DNA from: Roseiarcus sp963835885
GTDB lineage: Bacteria; Pseudomonadota; Alphaproteobacteria; Rhizobiales; Beijerinckiaceae
NCBI GenBank assembly: GCA_963835885.1
Contig: CAWIHF010000018.1
Span: forward strand, 39,515-103,514
Direction: 5' to 3'
DNA: 64,000 nt
Part shown: positions 9,444 to 19,868 of the stretch, piece by piece
Layout: each line of letters starts with the position of its first letter
How positions within the stretch are numbered: the first letter of the stretch is position 1
Notes under the pieces: model-generated
What the model was told of the DNA's origin: nothing
The model's input: only the letters and a program-made list of their open reading frames with translations
Databases searched by the model: none
Program-made: the position numbers and the translations under genes

Positions 9444-10082
9444 TCAATCACTGCCGGATTGCGGCTCGCCCAACTTCGTTCGTCCGGCCGCGGCAAGGTC
9501 ATCCGGCGTGTCGACGTCGAAAGACACGCCTGAGTCGGCGGGGATCTCGATAACGGCGTTCGTGTCGAGGGCGACAAGGAGTCGCCGCGCCCCTTCGTCG
9601 CCGAGCAGTCGCATAGCCTGCTCGAACAGGGTTCTGGCGAGAAGAACCGGATTGCCGCGCCGCCCCTCGCGGATCGGCGCGACTGCGCACGCGGCCGGCC
9701 GCGCTTCGAACGCCCGGATCAGGTCGTCGATGAGATGCGGGGCGACCTTCGGCATGTCGCCGAGCACAACCACGGCGCCGTCGGCGTCGGCCGGCGTCGC
9801 GGCCAGGCCGATCTTCAGCGAGGAAGCGATCCCGGCCGCGAAATCCGGATTGAAGGCGATTATCGCAGGCGTGCCCGCGAGAGCGTCCTCGACCGCGCCT
9901 CTGGCGTGGCCGACCACGACAATGACGGGCCACGCGTGCGATGCGAGCGCGGCTTCGACCACGCGTCGAACAATCGGCTTCCCCTCAAGCTTCGCCACGA
10001 GTTTTGTCTCTTCCGCGCCCCCCGCCGCACGAAAGCGGGAAGAGCGGCCCGCGGCGAGCACGACCGCGGCGACCCTAGTCAT
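9444..10082 (-). CDS. MobA-like NTP transferase (molybdenum cofactor cytidylyl/guanylyltransferase type)
   Basis: A 212-residue nucleotidyltransferase. The N-terminal nucleotide-binding loop VVLAAGRSSRFRAAGG and the metal-binding VVLGDMPKVAPHLIDDLI are typical of the MobA-like group that attaches CMP or GMP to molybdopterin. GNPVLLARTLFEQAMRLLGD and the C-terminal FDVDTPDDLAAA are also family features. It is the last gene of the cox operon; its start overlaps the stop of the MoeA-like gene by 8 bases. Xanthine-oxidase-family enzymes carry molybdopterin cytosine dinucleotide, so CTP use is likely by context. Intact. Confidence 0.88.
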   Translation of the reverse strand: MTRVAAVVLAAGRSSRFRAAGGAEETKLVAKLEGKPIVRRVVEAALASHAWPVIVVVGHARGAVEDALAGTPAIIAFNPDFAAGIASSLKIGLAATPADADGAVVVLGDMPKVAPHLIDDLIRAFEARPAACAVAPIREGRRGNPVLLARTLFEQAMRLLGDEGARRLLVALDTNAVIEIPADSGVSFDVDTPDDLAAAGRTKLGEPQSGSD

Positions 10083-11079
10083 GCGGCTCTCGCGGCTGCG
10101 GCCGTGAAGCGATCTCCATCAACAGGCCGCCGACGCCCATAGCGCGGATGTCGGCGCCGGAAATCGGCGCCCCGACGATCAGGCGCTGCAACACCCAGTC
10201 GAACCCATTCTCCTTCGGCGATCGCGCGCACCCCGGCGCGCCAATGATCGGCAGCTCTCCGCGGGCTGCAAGCAGCAGCAGATTGCCCGGATCGACCGGC
10301 ATGCCGAACCGCTCGATCCGCCCGCCGAAGGCCTCGATGGCCGCGGGGATGACGTCCCGCCGGTCGGTGATCGCCGAGGCGCCGAACACGATGAGCAAGT
10401 CGGCGTCCTGCGCGATTCGCGCGAGCGCGCCGACGAGCGGACCGATCTCATGCGGCGTCGTTTCATGGCCGACGACCCGGGCGCCGGTCGGGGCGAGACG
10501 CGCCTCGAGCGCGCGCAGCGTCTTGGCGATGACGCTTTCCTTGAGACCCGGCAGCACGGTCGAAACGGCGCCGACGCGCAGCGGCCGAAACGGTGCGACC
10601 GAGACGCCGGGCGAGTCGGCGAGCGCGGCGAACGCGGCCTCGAGCGTGGCCTCCTTTGTCGAGAACGGAATGATCTTGACGGTCGCGACCATGTCACCGT
10701 CCTCGACGGCCCGGTGTGGAGGCAGGGTGGCGACGGTGATCGCCTCGTCGATCGCGTTGAGCCGGTCGATCGCCTCGCCGTCGATGATTGCGAGCCCCGC
10801 CGCCTCGGCGAACAGGTTGACCCGTCCGGTGAATGGCGGCGCGCGGCGGACATGGGCTCCCGCCAGCCGCTTCGCCAGGCGCAAGGCGGCCTCATTCTCC
10901 CCGACGTCGCCGTCCTCGAGGCGGGCGGCAAGGACGCGAGCGACGCCCGCCTGGGAAAGCAGGCGCCGGCGTTCGGGCGTCACGACATCGCCCTTCTTCA
11001 GCGCGATTCCGTCGATTCGCACTGCGTGCGCAAGAATGACTCCATCGGCCTCGTCGACGGGCACGGAGCCGAATTTCAT
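10075..11079 (-). CDS. MoeA/MoCF-domain molybdopterin-binding protein of the cox cluster
   Basis: A 334-residue protein with a MoeA-like N-terminus (GVILAHAVRIDGIALKKGDV) and a MoCF_biosynth-like C-terminal half (LLIVFGASAITDRRDVIPAA, followed by GNLLLLAARGELPIIGAPGC). It lacks the full domain set of MoeA and matches the shorter type that sits beside MobA-like cytidylyltransferases in CO dehydrogenase and xanthine dehydrogenase gene clusters. Probable role: binding molybdopterin or its dinucleotide during cofactor assembly. It starts 4 bases inside the upstream xdhC-type gene. Intact. Confidence 0.8.
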   Translation of the reverse strand: MKFGSVPVDEADGVILAHAVRIDGIALKKGDVVTPERRRLLSQAGVARVLAARLEDGDVGENEAALRLAKRLAGAHVRRAPPFTGRVNLFAEAAGLAIIDGEAIDRLNAIDEAITVATLPPHRAVEDGDMVATVKIIPFSTKEATLEAAFAALADSPGVSVAPFRPLRVGAVSTVLPGLKESVIAKTLRALEARLAPTGARVVGHETTPHEIGPLVGALARIAQDADLLIVFGASAITDRRDVIPAAIEAFGGRIERFGMPVDPGNLLLLAARGELPIIGAPGCARSPKENGFDWVLQRLIVGAPISGADIRAMGVGGLLMEIASRPQPREPHD

Positions 11080-12104
11080 CGCGCCTGGACTTCCGAGCGC
11101 AACGGCTTCTTGCGCAGCGAGGCCACGATCTCGCCGATGATCGAGACTGCGATCTCCGCCGGACTGACCGCGCCGATGTCGAGACCGATCGGCGCGTGAA
11201 TGCGGGCGAGCGCCGCCTCGTCGAAGCCTTGCGCGCGCATCCGCTCGAGCCGCCTGGCGTGCGTCTTCTTGGACCCAAGAGCGCCGATGTAAAAGCAATC
11301 GCTCCGGAGCGCGACCGTGAGCGCAGGGTCGTCGATCTTCGGATCGTGGGTGAGCAGGCAGATCGCGGTATAGCGGTCAGGAGGCGACGCCTTGAGCGGC
11401 TCGTCCGGCCATTGCGCAATGACCGGCGTGTCGGGGAACCGTTCGGGCGTGGCGAAGGCCGTGCGCGGATCGATGATCGTTACGTCGAGGCCCGCGATGC
11501 GGGCCATCGGCGCGAGCGCCTGCGAGATGTGGACCGCGCCGATCAGGGTCAGGCGCGGCGACGGCGCCTGGACGGTCAGGAAGTACTCGACGCCATCGAG
11601 CGGAACCACGCCGCTCTTGCCCATTCGCAGGGCGGATTCCAGTTCGATGGCGAGCGGATCGGCGCCGATCGCCGCCGCCGCGACGAAGCGCTGGTCGCCA
11701 TCGGACAGACGCGTGACCATGACTCCGGCGCGCCGGTCCCGGCGCGCGGCATTCATTGCCTTGAGAACGTCGAGTCGCATCAGATGAGCTTCTCGACGTA
11801 GACCCTGATCCTGGCCGCCGCAGGAAAGCCCGACGCGCCAGGCCGTCTCGTCGGCCACGCCGAACTCGAGCATGCGCGGCGCGCCGCTCGCGATCACCTC
11901 CGCCGCCTCCTCGACTACGGCCCCTTCGACGCAGCCGCCGGACACCGAGCCGAGGAAAGCGCCCTCGCTGTCGATGACGAGATGCGAGCCGACCGGACGC
12001 GGCGCCGAGCCCCAGGTCTCGACGACCGTCGCGATCGCAACCTCGCGTCCCAATTCGCGCCACGCCTCCGCTGTGGCCAAAGCGTCTTCATCCCGCGTAA
12101 GCAT
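11076..12104 (-). CDS. XdhC/CoxI family molybdenum-hydroxylase maturation protein
   Basis: A 342-residue XdhC-type protein: N-terminal CoxI domain (VETWGSAPRPVGSHLVIDSE, GSVSGGCVEGAVVEEA) and C-terminal Rossmann-like XdhC domain (LTLIGAVHISQALAPMARIA, DVTIIDPRTAFATPERFP, IGALGSKKTHARRLERM). Family members bind the molybdenum cofactor, help insert the sulfido ligand and hand it to the enzyme. Between roughly 11785 and 11815 the protein reads out of frame: the conserved RIRVYVEKL after SCGG is present in the neighbouring frame and the original frame then returns. Two compensating indels there are more likely than a real change. Confidence 0.85.
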   Translation of the reverse strand: MLTRDEDALATAEAWRELGREVAIATVVETWGSAPRPVGSHLVIDSEGAFLGSVSGGCVEGAVVEEAAEVIASGAPRMLEFGVADETAWRVGLSCGGQDQGLRREAHLMRLDVLKAMNAARRDRRAGVMVTRLSDGDQRFVAAAAIGADPLAIELESALRMGKSGVVPLDGVEYFLTVQAPSPRLTLIGAVHISQALAPMARIAGLDVTIIDPRTAFATPERFPDTPVIAQWPDEPLKASPPDRYTAICLLTHDPKIDDPALTVALRSDCFYIGALGSKKTHARRLERMRAQGFDEAALARIHAPIGLDIGAVSPAEIAVSIIGEIVASLRKKPLRSEVQAR

Positions 12105-12134
12105 TTCAGCAACGCCCTTTCTCGACTCGCCCCT

Positions 12135-12779
12135 TCACGGGGCGGTAAATCCAACTCGCGAATGACTGCCGTCGCAAAATGGCTTTCTGTTTGAATGGCC
12201 GCAGCGGCAGAGCGCGGTCTTTTCGACTCGGTCGATGGTCCGCCCCGTGCCGGCGATGATTTCGATCGGGCCAGCCAGGCCGAGCGGCCCGTTCCGATAG
12301 GGCGTGATCGACACCACGCCGTCGCGCCGGGCGAGCGGAGCGCTCTTTGCGCTCGGCGGCTCGCCGGTCGCCGAGAATTCGGCGCCCACATGCGACCCGT
12401 CGCAATAGGGCTTGTTTTTCGACTGCCCGCAACGGCAGAGAGTCGCGCGGGCGCCGATACGCTCGCCGTTCAGCTCGATTTCGGCGTAAACGGCGAGCGG
12501 ACCGTTCTCTCTGACCGTGACCGTGTTGACCTTCGGATTGGGCTCCCCGGCGCCGCCGTCTCGGCGGGTGACATGGATCGCCCCGGACGGGCAATTGATC
12601 GCGACCCGCATCAGCGCCTCGGGGTCGGCGGCGTCCGGATCGATCCACGCTCCCTCGACATTGGCCCTGAACACCGCCGGCTCGGCGAGCACGCATCGTC
12701 GGGCGTGTATGCACAGGCGTCCGTCGAAACGGATGGTCGCCGATTGTCCCTCGACGGTCTCGACGCCCTCGTCGCTCAT
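12135..12779 (-). CDS. Iron-sulfur protein with Fer4-type domain and two CDGSH motifs
   Basis: A 214-residue protein with an N-terminal domain of the monocluster (Fer4_19) type (CIHARRCVLAEPAVFRANVE, CPSGAIHVTRRDGG) and two CDGSH zinc-finger-like 2Fe-2S motifs, CRCGQSKNKPYCDGSH and CRCGHSNRKPFCDGSH. CDGSH clusters are redox-active and labile, so a cluster-transfer or electron-carrier role is plausible, but no reaction is known for this architecture. Start at 12779 with a GGAGG site. It lies inside the cox operon between coxE and xdhC, unusual enough to suggest a maturation job. Confidence 0.88.
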   Translation of the reverse strand: MSDEGVETVEGQSATIRFDGRLCIHARRCVLAEPAVFRANVEGAWIDPDAADPEALMRVAINCPSGAIHVTRRDGGAGEPNPKVNTVTVRENGPLAVYAEIELNGERIGARATLCRCGQSKNKPYCDGSHVGAEFSATGEPPSAKSAPLARRDGVVSITPYRNGPLGLAGPIEIIAGTGRTIDRVEKTALCRCGHSNRKPFCDGSHSRVGFTAP

Positions 12780-12861
12780 GCGCCCTCCTTCGCCGGTCCC
12801 ATTGTACGACGTCAGCAAAAATGGTCGCGACCGGGCCGTTGCGCAAGTCCACTGTCCCCAG

Positions 12862-14079
12862 TCAAGCGGCGGAGGCCTTGAGCCAGGCCTTCGGATCTCT
12901 TGCGCCGTCGCGACTGCCCGACAGCGCCCTGCAGAGATCGGCCATGCTGGCGAGGTTATGGATCGGGCGGAACGAGTCGACATGCGGCAGCATCGCGCGC
13001 ACACCCTGCGCCTTGGCCAAGAAGCCGTCGAAGCGCAACAGCGGATTGACCCAGATGAGCCGCCGGCTCGATCGGCGCAGACGCTCCATCTCGGTCGCCA
13101 GATGCTCGACGCCCTCCCGCTCGAGTCCATCGGTGAAAAGGAGCGCGATCGCCCCCTGGCCAAGAACGCGCCGGGACCAGTCGCGGTTGAACCGTGCGAG
13201 CGCCTCGCCGATCCGCGTGCCGCCGGACCAGTCGACGGCGAGCGCCGCGCAATCGGCGAGCGCCTCGTCGGGGTCGCGGGCGCGCATGGCGCGAGTGACA
13301 TTGGTGAGCCTCGTTCCGAACAGGAAGGTCGAGACGCGGCGCGTCTCGCCGAGCGCGTGGAGGAAATGCAGGAACAGGCGCGTGTACTCGCTCATCGAGC
13401 CCGAAATGTCGCAGAGCGCGACGACCGGAGGGGGACGCTCGACGGCGCGGCGAAATTCCAGATTGATCGGCCGCCCGGCTGCAGCGAGCGGCGAAAGCTG
13501 CGCCGTGCGTCGATGCGAAAGCGGCGCGAGGAGGGGGCGAAACGTCGGTTGGGGTGGAGGTCGTCGGGCATGACCAGCGACTTGATCAGCTTCCGCGCCT
13601 CCTCGATTTCGGCCGCGCTCATCTGGGCGAAGTCCTTCGACCGCAAATCTCCTTCTCCGACATGGTGAAGCGGGCGTCGAGATCGAGCGACGGGACGGCC
13701 TTCGGCTCCTCGGACGGCGACTTGAACAACGCGTCGGCGACGCGGCTCGCGCCGGCTTCCGCCCGCTGGGGTTTGCGCTGGCCGGCGCTTGCGGCGACAT
13801 CATCGCGATCAGCTTTTCGAGGAGGCCCTTGCGCTTCCAGAAGATGTGGAACGCCTGGTCGAACAGCAGGCTGTGCTCGTGCTTCTTGACGAACACCGCA
13901 GTGCAGCGTCGCGTAGAAGTCCTCGCGCGTCCCGAAACCCGCCGCCTCGACCGCGGCGAGCGCGTCGAGCACCGCGCCCGGACCTAGCGGCACGCCGGCT
14001 TCGCGCAGCGCGCGGGCGAAATGAACGATGTTCTCCGCCAGGGCGCCGCCGGTCGCGCCGGGCGCCGAAGGTCGCTCAT
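12862..14079 (-). CDS. coxE: CoxE, VWA-domain protein (several frameshifts)
   Basis: Spliced across frames this is a roughly 400-residue CoxE: N-terminal ENIVHFARALREAGVPLGPG, middle KKHEHSLLFDQAFHIFWKRK, then MSAAEIEEARKLIKSLVMPD, and a VWA domain with the MIDAS motif DISGSMS and later LLFTDGLEREGVEHLA. CoxE works with the AAA+ protein CoxD in completing the copper-sulfur-molybdenum site or its analogue. At least four frame changes are needed between 13450 and 14070. Residues on both sides fit the family, so I treat it as one real gene with sequence errors; a pseudogene is the alternative. Confidence 0.75.
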
Positions 14080-14144
14080 GCTTTGCGGCGCCGTCTTCGG
14101 AGGCGAGAGCGGACCGAGGCTGGCATCGCCATACGACCGCCTCG

Positions 14145-15134
14145 TTAGGCGAGCAAAGCGCAGGAGAGCTTGTAATCGATCATCGGCGCGCGCCTCCCCG
14201 CTAGCCCTGGCTCCATGCGACGCAGTTCGGCGCGGGTTTCCTCGATCAGCGCATGCGCCTTGGCGCCCTCGATCTTGGCGATGTCGTCCTGATATTTGAG
14301 CAGCACGCCCAGCGTATCGGACACCTGCGCCGGGTCGAGGGCGACCGCGTCGAGTTCGGTCAGCGCGGCGGCCCAGTCGAGCGTCTCCGCCACGCCCGGC
14401 GACTTGAACAGATCCTGCTTGCGCAGCCGCTGCACGAAGGCGACCAGCTCGTGCGTCAGCCGCTCCGGCGCGTGCGGCGCCTTGGCGCGCACGATCGCCA
14501 TCTCGCGCGCCGTGTCCGGATAGCCGACCCAATGATAGAGGCAGCGCCGCTTCAGCGCGTCGTGGATCTCGCGGGTGCGGTTCGAGGTGATGACGACAAT
14601 CGGCGGCTCCGGCGCCTTCACGCGCCAAGTTCCGGAATCGTCACCTGAAAGTCGGACAGGATCTCCAGCAGAAAGGCCTCGAACGCCTCGTCGGCGCGGT
14701 CGATCTCGTCGATCAGCAGCACCGGCGCGCCGCTCGACGCTCGGCTCCATCGCCTGCAGGAGCGGCCGCTTGATGAGATAGCGTTCGGAAAACACGTCGT
14801 GCTCGATGCGGTCCTTGTCGTGCTCTCCCGCCGCTTCGGAAAGGCGGATCGCCATCATCTGCAGGGGGTAGTTCCACTCGTAGACGGCGGTCGCGACGTC
14901 GAGGCCTTCGTAGCATTGCAGGCGGATCAGCCTGCGGCCGAGCGAAGACGCGAGGACCTTGGCGATCTCGGTCTTGCCGACGCCAGCCTCGCCTTCGAGA
15001 AACAGCGGACGGCCCAGCCTGAGGGCGAGGAACAGAACGGTCGCGAGCGACCGGTCCGCGACATAGGACGCGCCTCGAAGCAGCGCGAGCGTTTCGTCGA
15101 TCGAGTCCGGCAGGGCCGGCGGTTGGGAAGGCAT
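14145..15134 (-). CDS. coxD: CoxD, MoxR-type AAA+ ATPase (two compensating frameshifts)
   Basis: A 329-residue MoxR-like AAA+ ATPase with Walker A GEAGVGKTEIAKVLA and arginine-finger-region sequence ITSNRTREIHDALKRRCLYH. The stretch between about 14640 and 14745 is out of frame. In the neighbouring frame it contains the expected Walker B and following helix (LLIDEIDRADEAFEAFLLEI). So two indels of opposite effect hide the Walker B motif. CoxD acts as the chaperone-like ATPase in Mo-Cu CO dehydrogenase maturation in form I systems; the same role is inferred here. It lies just upstream of coxE. Confidence 0.85.
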   Translation of the reverse strand: MPSQPPALPDSIDETLALLRGASYVADRSLATVLFLALRLGRPLFLEGEAGVGKTEIAKVLASSLGRRLIRLQCYEGLDVATAVYEWNYPLQMMAIRLSEAAGEHDKDRIEHDVFSERYLIKRPLLQAMEPSVERRAGAADRRDRPRRRGVRGLSAGDPVRLSGDDSGTWRVKAPEPPIVVITSNRTREIHDALKRRCLYHWVGYPDTAREMAIVRAKAPHAPERLTHELVAFVQRLRKQDLFKSPGVAETLDWAAALTELDAVALDPAQVSDTLGVLLKYQDDIAKIEGAKAHALIEETRAELRRMEPGLAGRRAPMIDYKLSCALLA

Positions 15135-15194
15135 CGGACACTCTGCCGTGGGAGAAGGGTCTATACATCGGCCCGACGGGCGCGACGATCAAGT

Positions 15195-15385
15195 TCCCTG
15201 CGAACAGCGAAAAAAACAGCGAAATCTTCTTTTTCCGGCCATCGAGCCAGAAAACTGTCGAGAAAACAGGAGCGATTCCAGAAACTTGCCATAAAATTCG
15301 AAAATCCCCTACGCGACGGAACAGCGAAATTTTCGCAAGGATCAGCGGATTAAATGCGCCGTTGGAGCAAGAACAGCGAATTCGG
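15195..15385 (+). repeat. AACAGCGAA-motif element, copy A (four motifs)
   Basis: Non-coding stretch upstream of coxD with four copies of AACAGCGAA at 15203-15211, 15215-15223, 15320-15328 and 15372-15380, plus a GATTCCAG core at 15274. It begins with TTCCCTG (15193). It aligns in layout with copy B at 54.8-55.0 kb. Much of it is A/T-rich relative to its surroundings. The rest of 15135-15534 holds no gene. Confidence 0.7.
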
Positions 15386-15534
15386 CGCCGACCGCTCGCT
15401 CGAGCCTTCGGCCGCGCCTGAAGATCCGATGAGCAAAGAACGCGCCAAGGCGGTTGCTTGGCCGGGCGACAAGCAACCACCGGCGGAAGGGCTGATTTGC
15501 TCCCTCCCGCCCGGCTCGACCCAGTCCGGGATGC

Positions 15535-16329
15535 TCAGGCCGCCGCCGCGACCGCCCGTTTCGCCATGACGCCGATGAGATGCGCGCGATAGTCGGCGTC
15601 GGCGTGGATGTCCGAATTGAGGCCCGCGGCGGGGACCGAAACGCCGTCCAGCGCGGAGGCCGAGAAATTGGCGTTCAGCGCCGTCTCGAAAGCGCTCGGC
15701 CGAAAGACGCCATGCTCGCCGGCGCCGGTCACCGCGACCCGCACGCCGCCCGCGGTCCTGGCGACGAAGACGCCGACCAGCGCGTAGCGCGAGGCCGGGT
15801 TGGCGAATTTCATGTAGGCCGCCTTCTGCGGGATCGGGAAGCTGACCTGGGTGATGAGCTCGCCCGGCTCGAGCGCGGTTTCGAACAGTCCGGTGAAATA
15901 ATCGTCGGCGGCGATGCGGCGCTTGCTGGTGACGACCGTCGCGCCGAGCGCGAGGACGGCGGCTGGATAGTCGGCGGCCGGATCGTTGTTGGCGAGCGAG
16001 CCGCCGATCGTGCCGCGATTGCGGACATGCGGGTCGCCGATGGCGCCGGCGAGCGTGGCGAGCGCGGGGATGGCGGCCTGGACGACAGGGCTGCGGGCGA
16101 CTTCGACGTGCCGGGTCATCGCCCCGATCACGAGATTGTCGCCGTCCCTGGAGAGGCCGGAAAGTTCTGGAACGTCCTTCAGTTCGATAAGGGCGGCCGG
16201 CGCGGCGAGGCGCTGTTTCATCGTCGGAATGAGCGTCATGCCGCCGGCGAGCGCCTTGGCGTCCGCGTTTTCGAGGTCGGCGAGCGCGCCCGAGAGGGTA
16301 TGCGGGCGATGGTATTCAAAGGCGTACAT
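15535..16329 (-). CDS. coxM: CoxM, FAD-binding medium subunit of a CO-dehydrogenase-type enzyme
   Basis: A 264-residue flavoprotein subunit. FAD-binding loops ALAGGMTLIPTMKQRLAAPA and ATLAGAIGDPHVRNRGTIGG followed by SLANNDPAADYPAAVLAL are diagnostic of the CutM/CoxM family; the C-terminal CO_deh_flav_C domain follows (ALVGVFVARTAGGVRVAVTG). It passes electrons from the iron-sulfur subunit to the acceptor. Start at 16329 with a GGAGA site. It lies downstream of coxL, giving the S-L-M order usual for form II clusters. Intact. Confidence 0.92.
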   Translation of the reverse strand: MYAFEYHRPHTLSGALADLENADAKALAGGMTLIPTMKQRLAAPAALIELKDVPELSGLSRDGDNLVIGAMTRHVEVARSPVVQAAIPALATLAGAIGDPHVRNRGTIGGSLANNDPAADYPAAVLALGATVVTSKRRIAADDYFTGLFETALEPGELITQVSFPIPQKAAYMKFANPASRYALVGVFVARTAGGVRVAVTGAGEHGVFRPSAFETALNANFSASALDGVSVPAAGLNSDIHADADYRAHLIGVMAKRAVAAAA

Positions 16330-16386
16330 CGAGAAATCTCCGAATGAGGGGTCGGGGAGGCGGCGCGAAGCCGCCTCCGGCTCGTG

Positions 16387-18762
16387 TCATTCCGCGGCGC
16401 GCTTCGTGACGGCCTTTTGCGCGGCGCGCCAGACGACCTGCGGGGTCGCCGGCATCTTAACGTCCTCATGGCCGAGCGCGTCGGTGATGGCGTTGATGAT
16501 CGCAGGCGGAGAGGCGATCGCGCCCGCCTCGCCGCAGCCCTTGATGCCCGAGCGGGTTGGACGGGCAGGGGGTCTCGATCGTCTCGACCTTGAACGAAGG
16601 CAGGTCGTCGGCGCGCGGCATGCAGTAGTCCATGTAGCTCGCCGTCAAGAGTTGTCCGTCGCTGTCGTAATGCGCGCCTTCGAGCAGCGCCTGGCCGACG
16701 CCTTGGGCGATGCCGCCGTGCACCTGGCCCTCGACGATCATCGGATTGATGAGCTTGCCGAAGTCGTCGACCGCGGTCCAGCGGTCGATCGTCACGACGC
16801 CCGGTCTGCGGATCGATCTCGAGCTCGCAGATATGGACCCCGGCCGGGAAGGTGAAGTTGGTCGGATCCCAGAACGCGCTTTCCTTCAGGCCGGGCTCGA
16901 GTTCCTGACCGTTAAATTTATGCGCGGTATAGGCGTTCAAGGCGACCGAGCCGAAGTCGATCGACTTGTCGGTGCCCTTGACGGTGAATTTGCCGTCCTT
17001 GAACTCGATGTCCCCTTCCGAGGCTTCGAGCACATGGCCGGCGACCTTCTTCGCCTTGGCCTCGATCTTGTCGAGCGCCTTGGACATCGCCGCCATGCCG
17101 ACCGCGCCGGAGCGCGAGCCATAGGTGCCCATGCCGAACTGGACCTTGTCGGTGTCGCCATGGATGACCGAGACATTCTCGATCGGGATGCCGAGACGCG
17201 AGGAGACGAGCTGGGCGAAAGTCGTTTCGTGGCCTTGGCCATGGCTGTGCGAGCCGGTCAGAACTTCGACGGTGCCGATTGGATTGACGCGCACCTCCGC
17301 CGATTCCCACAAGCCGCCGCCGCCTCCGCGCAAGCCGACGCGCCTGCGAGGGCGCGAGCCCGCAGGCCTCGATATAGGCGGAAAATCCGATGCCGCGCAG
17401 TTTGCCTTTCGCGGCCGAGGCCGCCTTGCGCTCCCCGACGCCCTTGTAGTCGGCGAGCGCCATCGCCTTGTCGAGCGCGGCTGCGATAATCGCCCGACGT
17501 CATACGTCATGATGACCGGCGTCTGATGCGGAAAGGACGTGACGAAGTTCATGCGCCGGAACTCGGCCGGGTCGCGCCCCGTCTCGCGGGCCGCGATCTC
17601 GACCAGTCGCTCGATGACGAAGGTCGCCTCCGGCCGGCCGGCGCCCGCGATAGGCGTCGACCGGCGCGGTGTTGGTGTAGACCCCGTCGACTTCGGCGTA
17701 GATGTTTGGGATGTCGTACTGGCCCGACAGCAGCGGCGCATAGAGGAAGGTCGGAACAAACGACGAGAAGGTCGACAGATAGGCGCCGAGATTGGCGATC
17801 GTGTGCGCGCGCAGACCCGTGATCTTGCCGCTGGCGTCGAGCGCGAGTTCGGCGTGGGTGACATGATCGCGGCCGTGCGCGTCGGACTAGGAAGGACTCC
17901 GTGCGATCCGCTGTCCATTTGACCGGCCGGTCGATCTTTCTTGGCGGCCCAGGCGCAACGGTCTCTTCGGCGTAGATGAAGATCTTCGAGCCGAATCCGC
18001 CGCCGACGTCGGGCGCGATGACGCGAAACTTGTGCTCCGGCGCGAGGCCGACGAACGCCGACAGGACGAGCCGCGCGACATGCGGGTTCTGGCTCGTCGT
18101 GTAGAGCGTGATCGTGTCGGCGCCCGAGTCGTAGTCGCCGACGGCGGCGCGCGGCTCCATCGCGTTCGGGATCAAGCGGTTGTTGACGAAATCGAGTTTG
18201 GTCACATGCGACGCGGAGGCGAAGGCCGCGTCGGTCGCGGCTTGGTCGCCAAGGTGCCAGTTGAAGACCGTGTTGTTCGGCGCGGCCTCATGGATTGTGG
18301 GCCTGGCTTGGGCTCATTGCATGCGCCAGGTCGATCACCGCCGGTAGCTCGGTATAGTTGACTTCGATCTTCTCCGCCGCGTCGCGCGCCTGCGCATAGG
18401 TGTCGGCGATGACGACGGCGACGTGGTCTCCGACATAGCGCACCTTGGCGTGGGCGAGCGGCGGATGGGCGCCGGCCTTCATCGGCGAGCCGTCCTTCGA
18501 ATGGATCATCCAGCCGCAGAGGAAGGCCGCCAACCTTGTCGGCCGCGATGTCTTCGCCGGTGAAGATGGCGACGACGCCCGGCGACTTCATGCGCGCCGA
18601 CGTATCGATCTTATCGATCGTCGCATGCGCATGCGGCGAGCGCAAGAAATAGGCGTGGGCCTGGCCGGGACGATTGACGTCGTCGACGTAGTGGCCCTTG
18701 CCGGTGATGAAGCGGATGTCTTCCTTGCGTTTGACGGAGGCGCCAATGCCTGTCGCGCTCAT
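16387..18762 (-). CDS. coxL: CoxL, molybdopterin large subunit, form II type (several frameshifts)
   Basis: Joined across frames this encodes about 790 residues, the normal length. Landmarks in order: KRKEDIRFITGKGHYVDDVN, YAQARDAAEKIEVNYTELPA, APDVGGGFGSKIFIYAEE, the active-site loop near 17630-17660, GSHSHGQGHETTFAQLVSSR, and the C-terminal catalytic-glutamate region GCGEAGAIASPPAI. The loop reads DAYRGAGRPEAT once one extra G is removed. AYRGAGR marks form II; form I CO dehydrogenases have AYxCSFR. Form II enzymes may oxidise CO poorly or act on another substrate. At least six frame changes are needed, each between two well-matching segments. Confidence 0.85.
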
Positions 18763-18799
18763 GATGTCTCTCTCCCTTGGAATGGCTTCGAAGCGTGCT

Positions 18800-19274
<475 letters not shown>

Positions 19275-19293
<19 letters not shown>

Positions 19294-19868
19294 TCCCATA
19301 TCCTCCTAAGCCAGGACTTCTTTTTTGGTGGGGACGCCTGGGGCGCTGCGGCGGGCTGAGGCGCGGCCGTCGCGACCGGCTCGGCGGCGCCGGCGACGGC
19401 CGGATGGGTCGAGGCGTGCTGCGCTGCGGCCGCTTCGGCGAAAGACGTGAAGAATTTGTCGGCCATGTTCTTGGCGACGCCATCGATCAGGCGCGAACCG
19501 AGTTGGGCGATCTTGCCCCCCACATGGGCCTCGACGTCGTATCGCAGGAGCGTGGCGCCGCCTTCCGCGTCGGCGAGCGCCACTTTCGCCGCGCCCTTGG
19601 CGAAGCCGGCGATGCCGCCCTCGCCTTCGCCGGTGATCGTATAGCCGACCTCGGGGACGATGTCGGAGAGTTCGACCTTGCCTTTGAACGTCGCGGCGAC
19701 CGGGCCGATCTTCATCTTGGCCGCGGCGGTGAAACCGTTGTCGCCAGTCCTTTCGAGCGACTGGCACCCGGGAATGCAGGCCTTGAGGACTGCCGGGTCG
19801 TTGAGCAACCGCCACACTTCCGACCGCCCGGCCGGAAGCGTCGCTTCCCCCGTCATTGTCATCGCCAT
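19275..19868 (-). CDS. coxG: CoxG, SRPBCC-family membrane recruitment factor
   Basis: A 197-residue CoxG: START/SRPBCC-like lipid-binding domain (GEATLPAGRSEVWRLLNDPA, VLKACIPGCQSLERTGDNGF, GKIAQLGSRLIDGVAKNMAD) followed by an alanine/proline-rich linker and a cationic aromatic tail KKKSWLRRIWEWFMSL that looks like an amphipathic membrane anchor. CoxG proteins bring CO dehydrogenase to the membrane and can deliver quinone to it. Start at 19868 with a GGAGGGA site. First gene of the operon; its stop overlaps the start of coxS. Intact. Confidence 0.9.
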
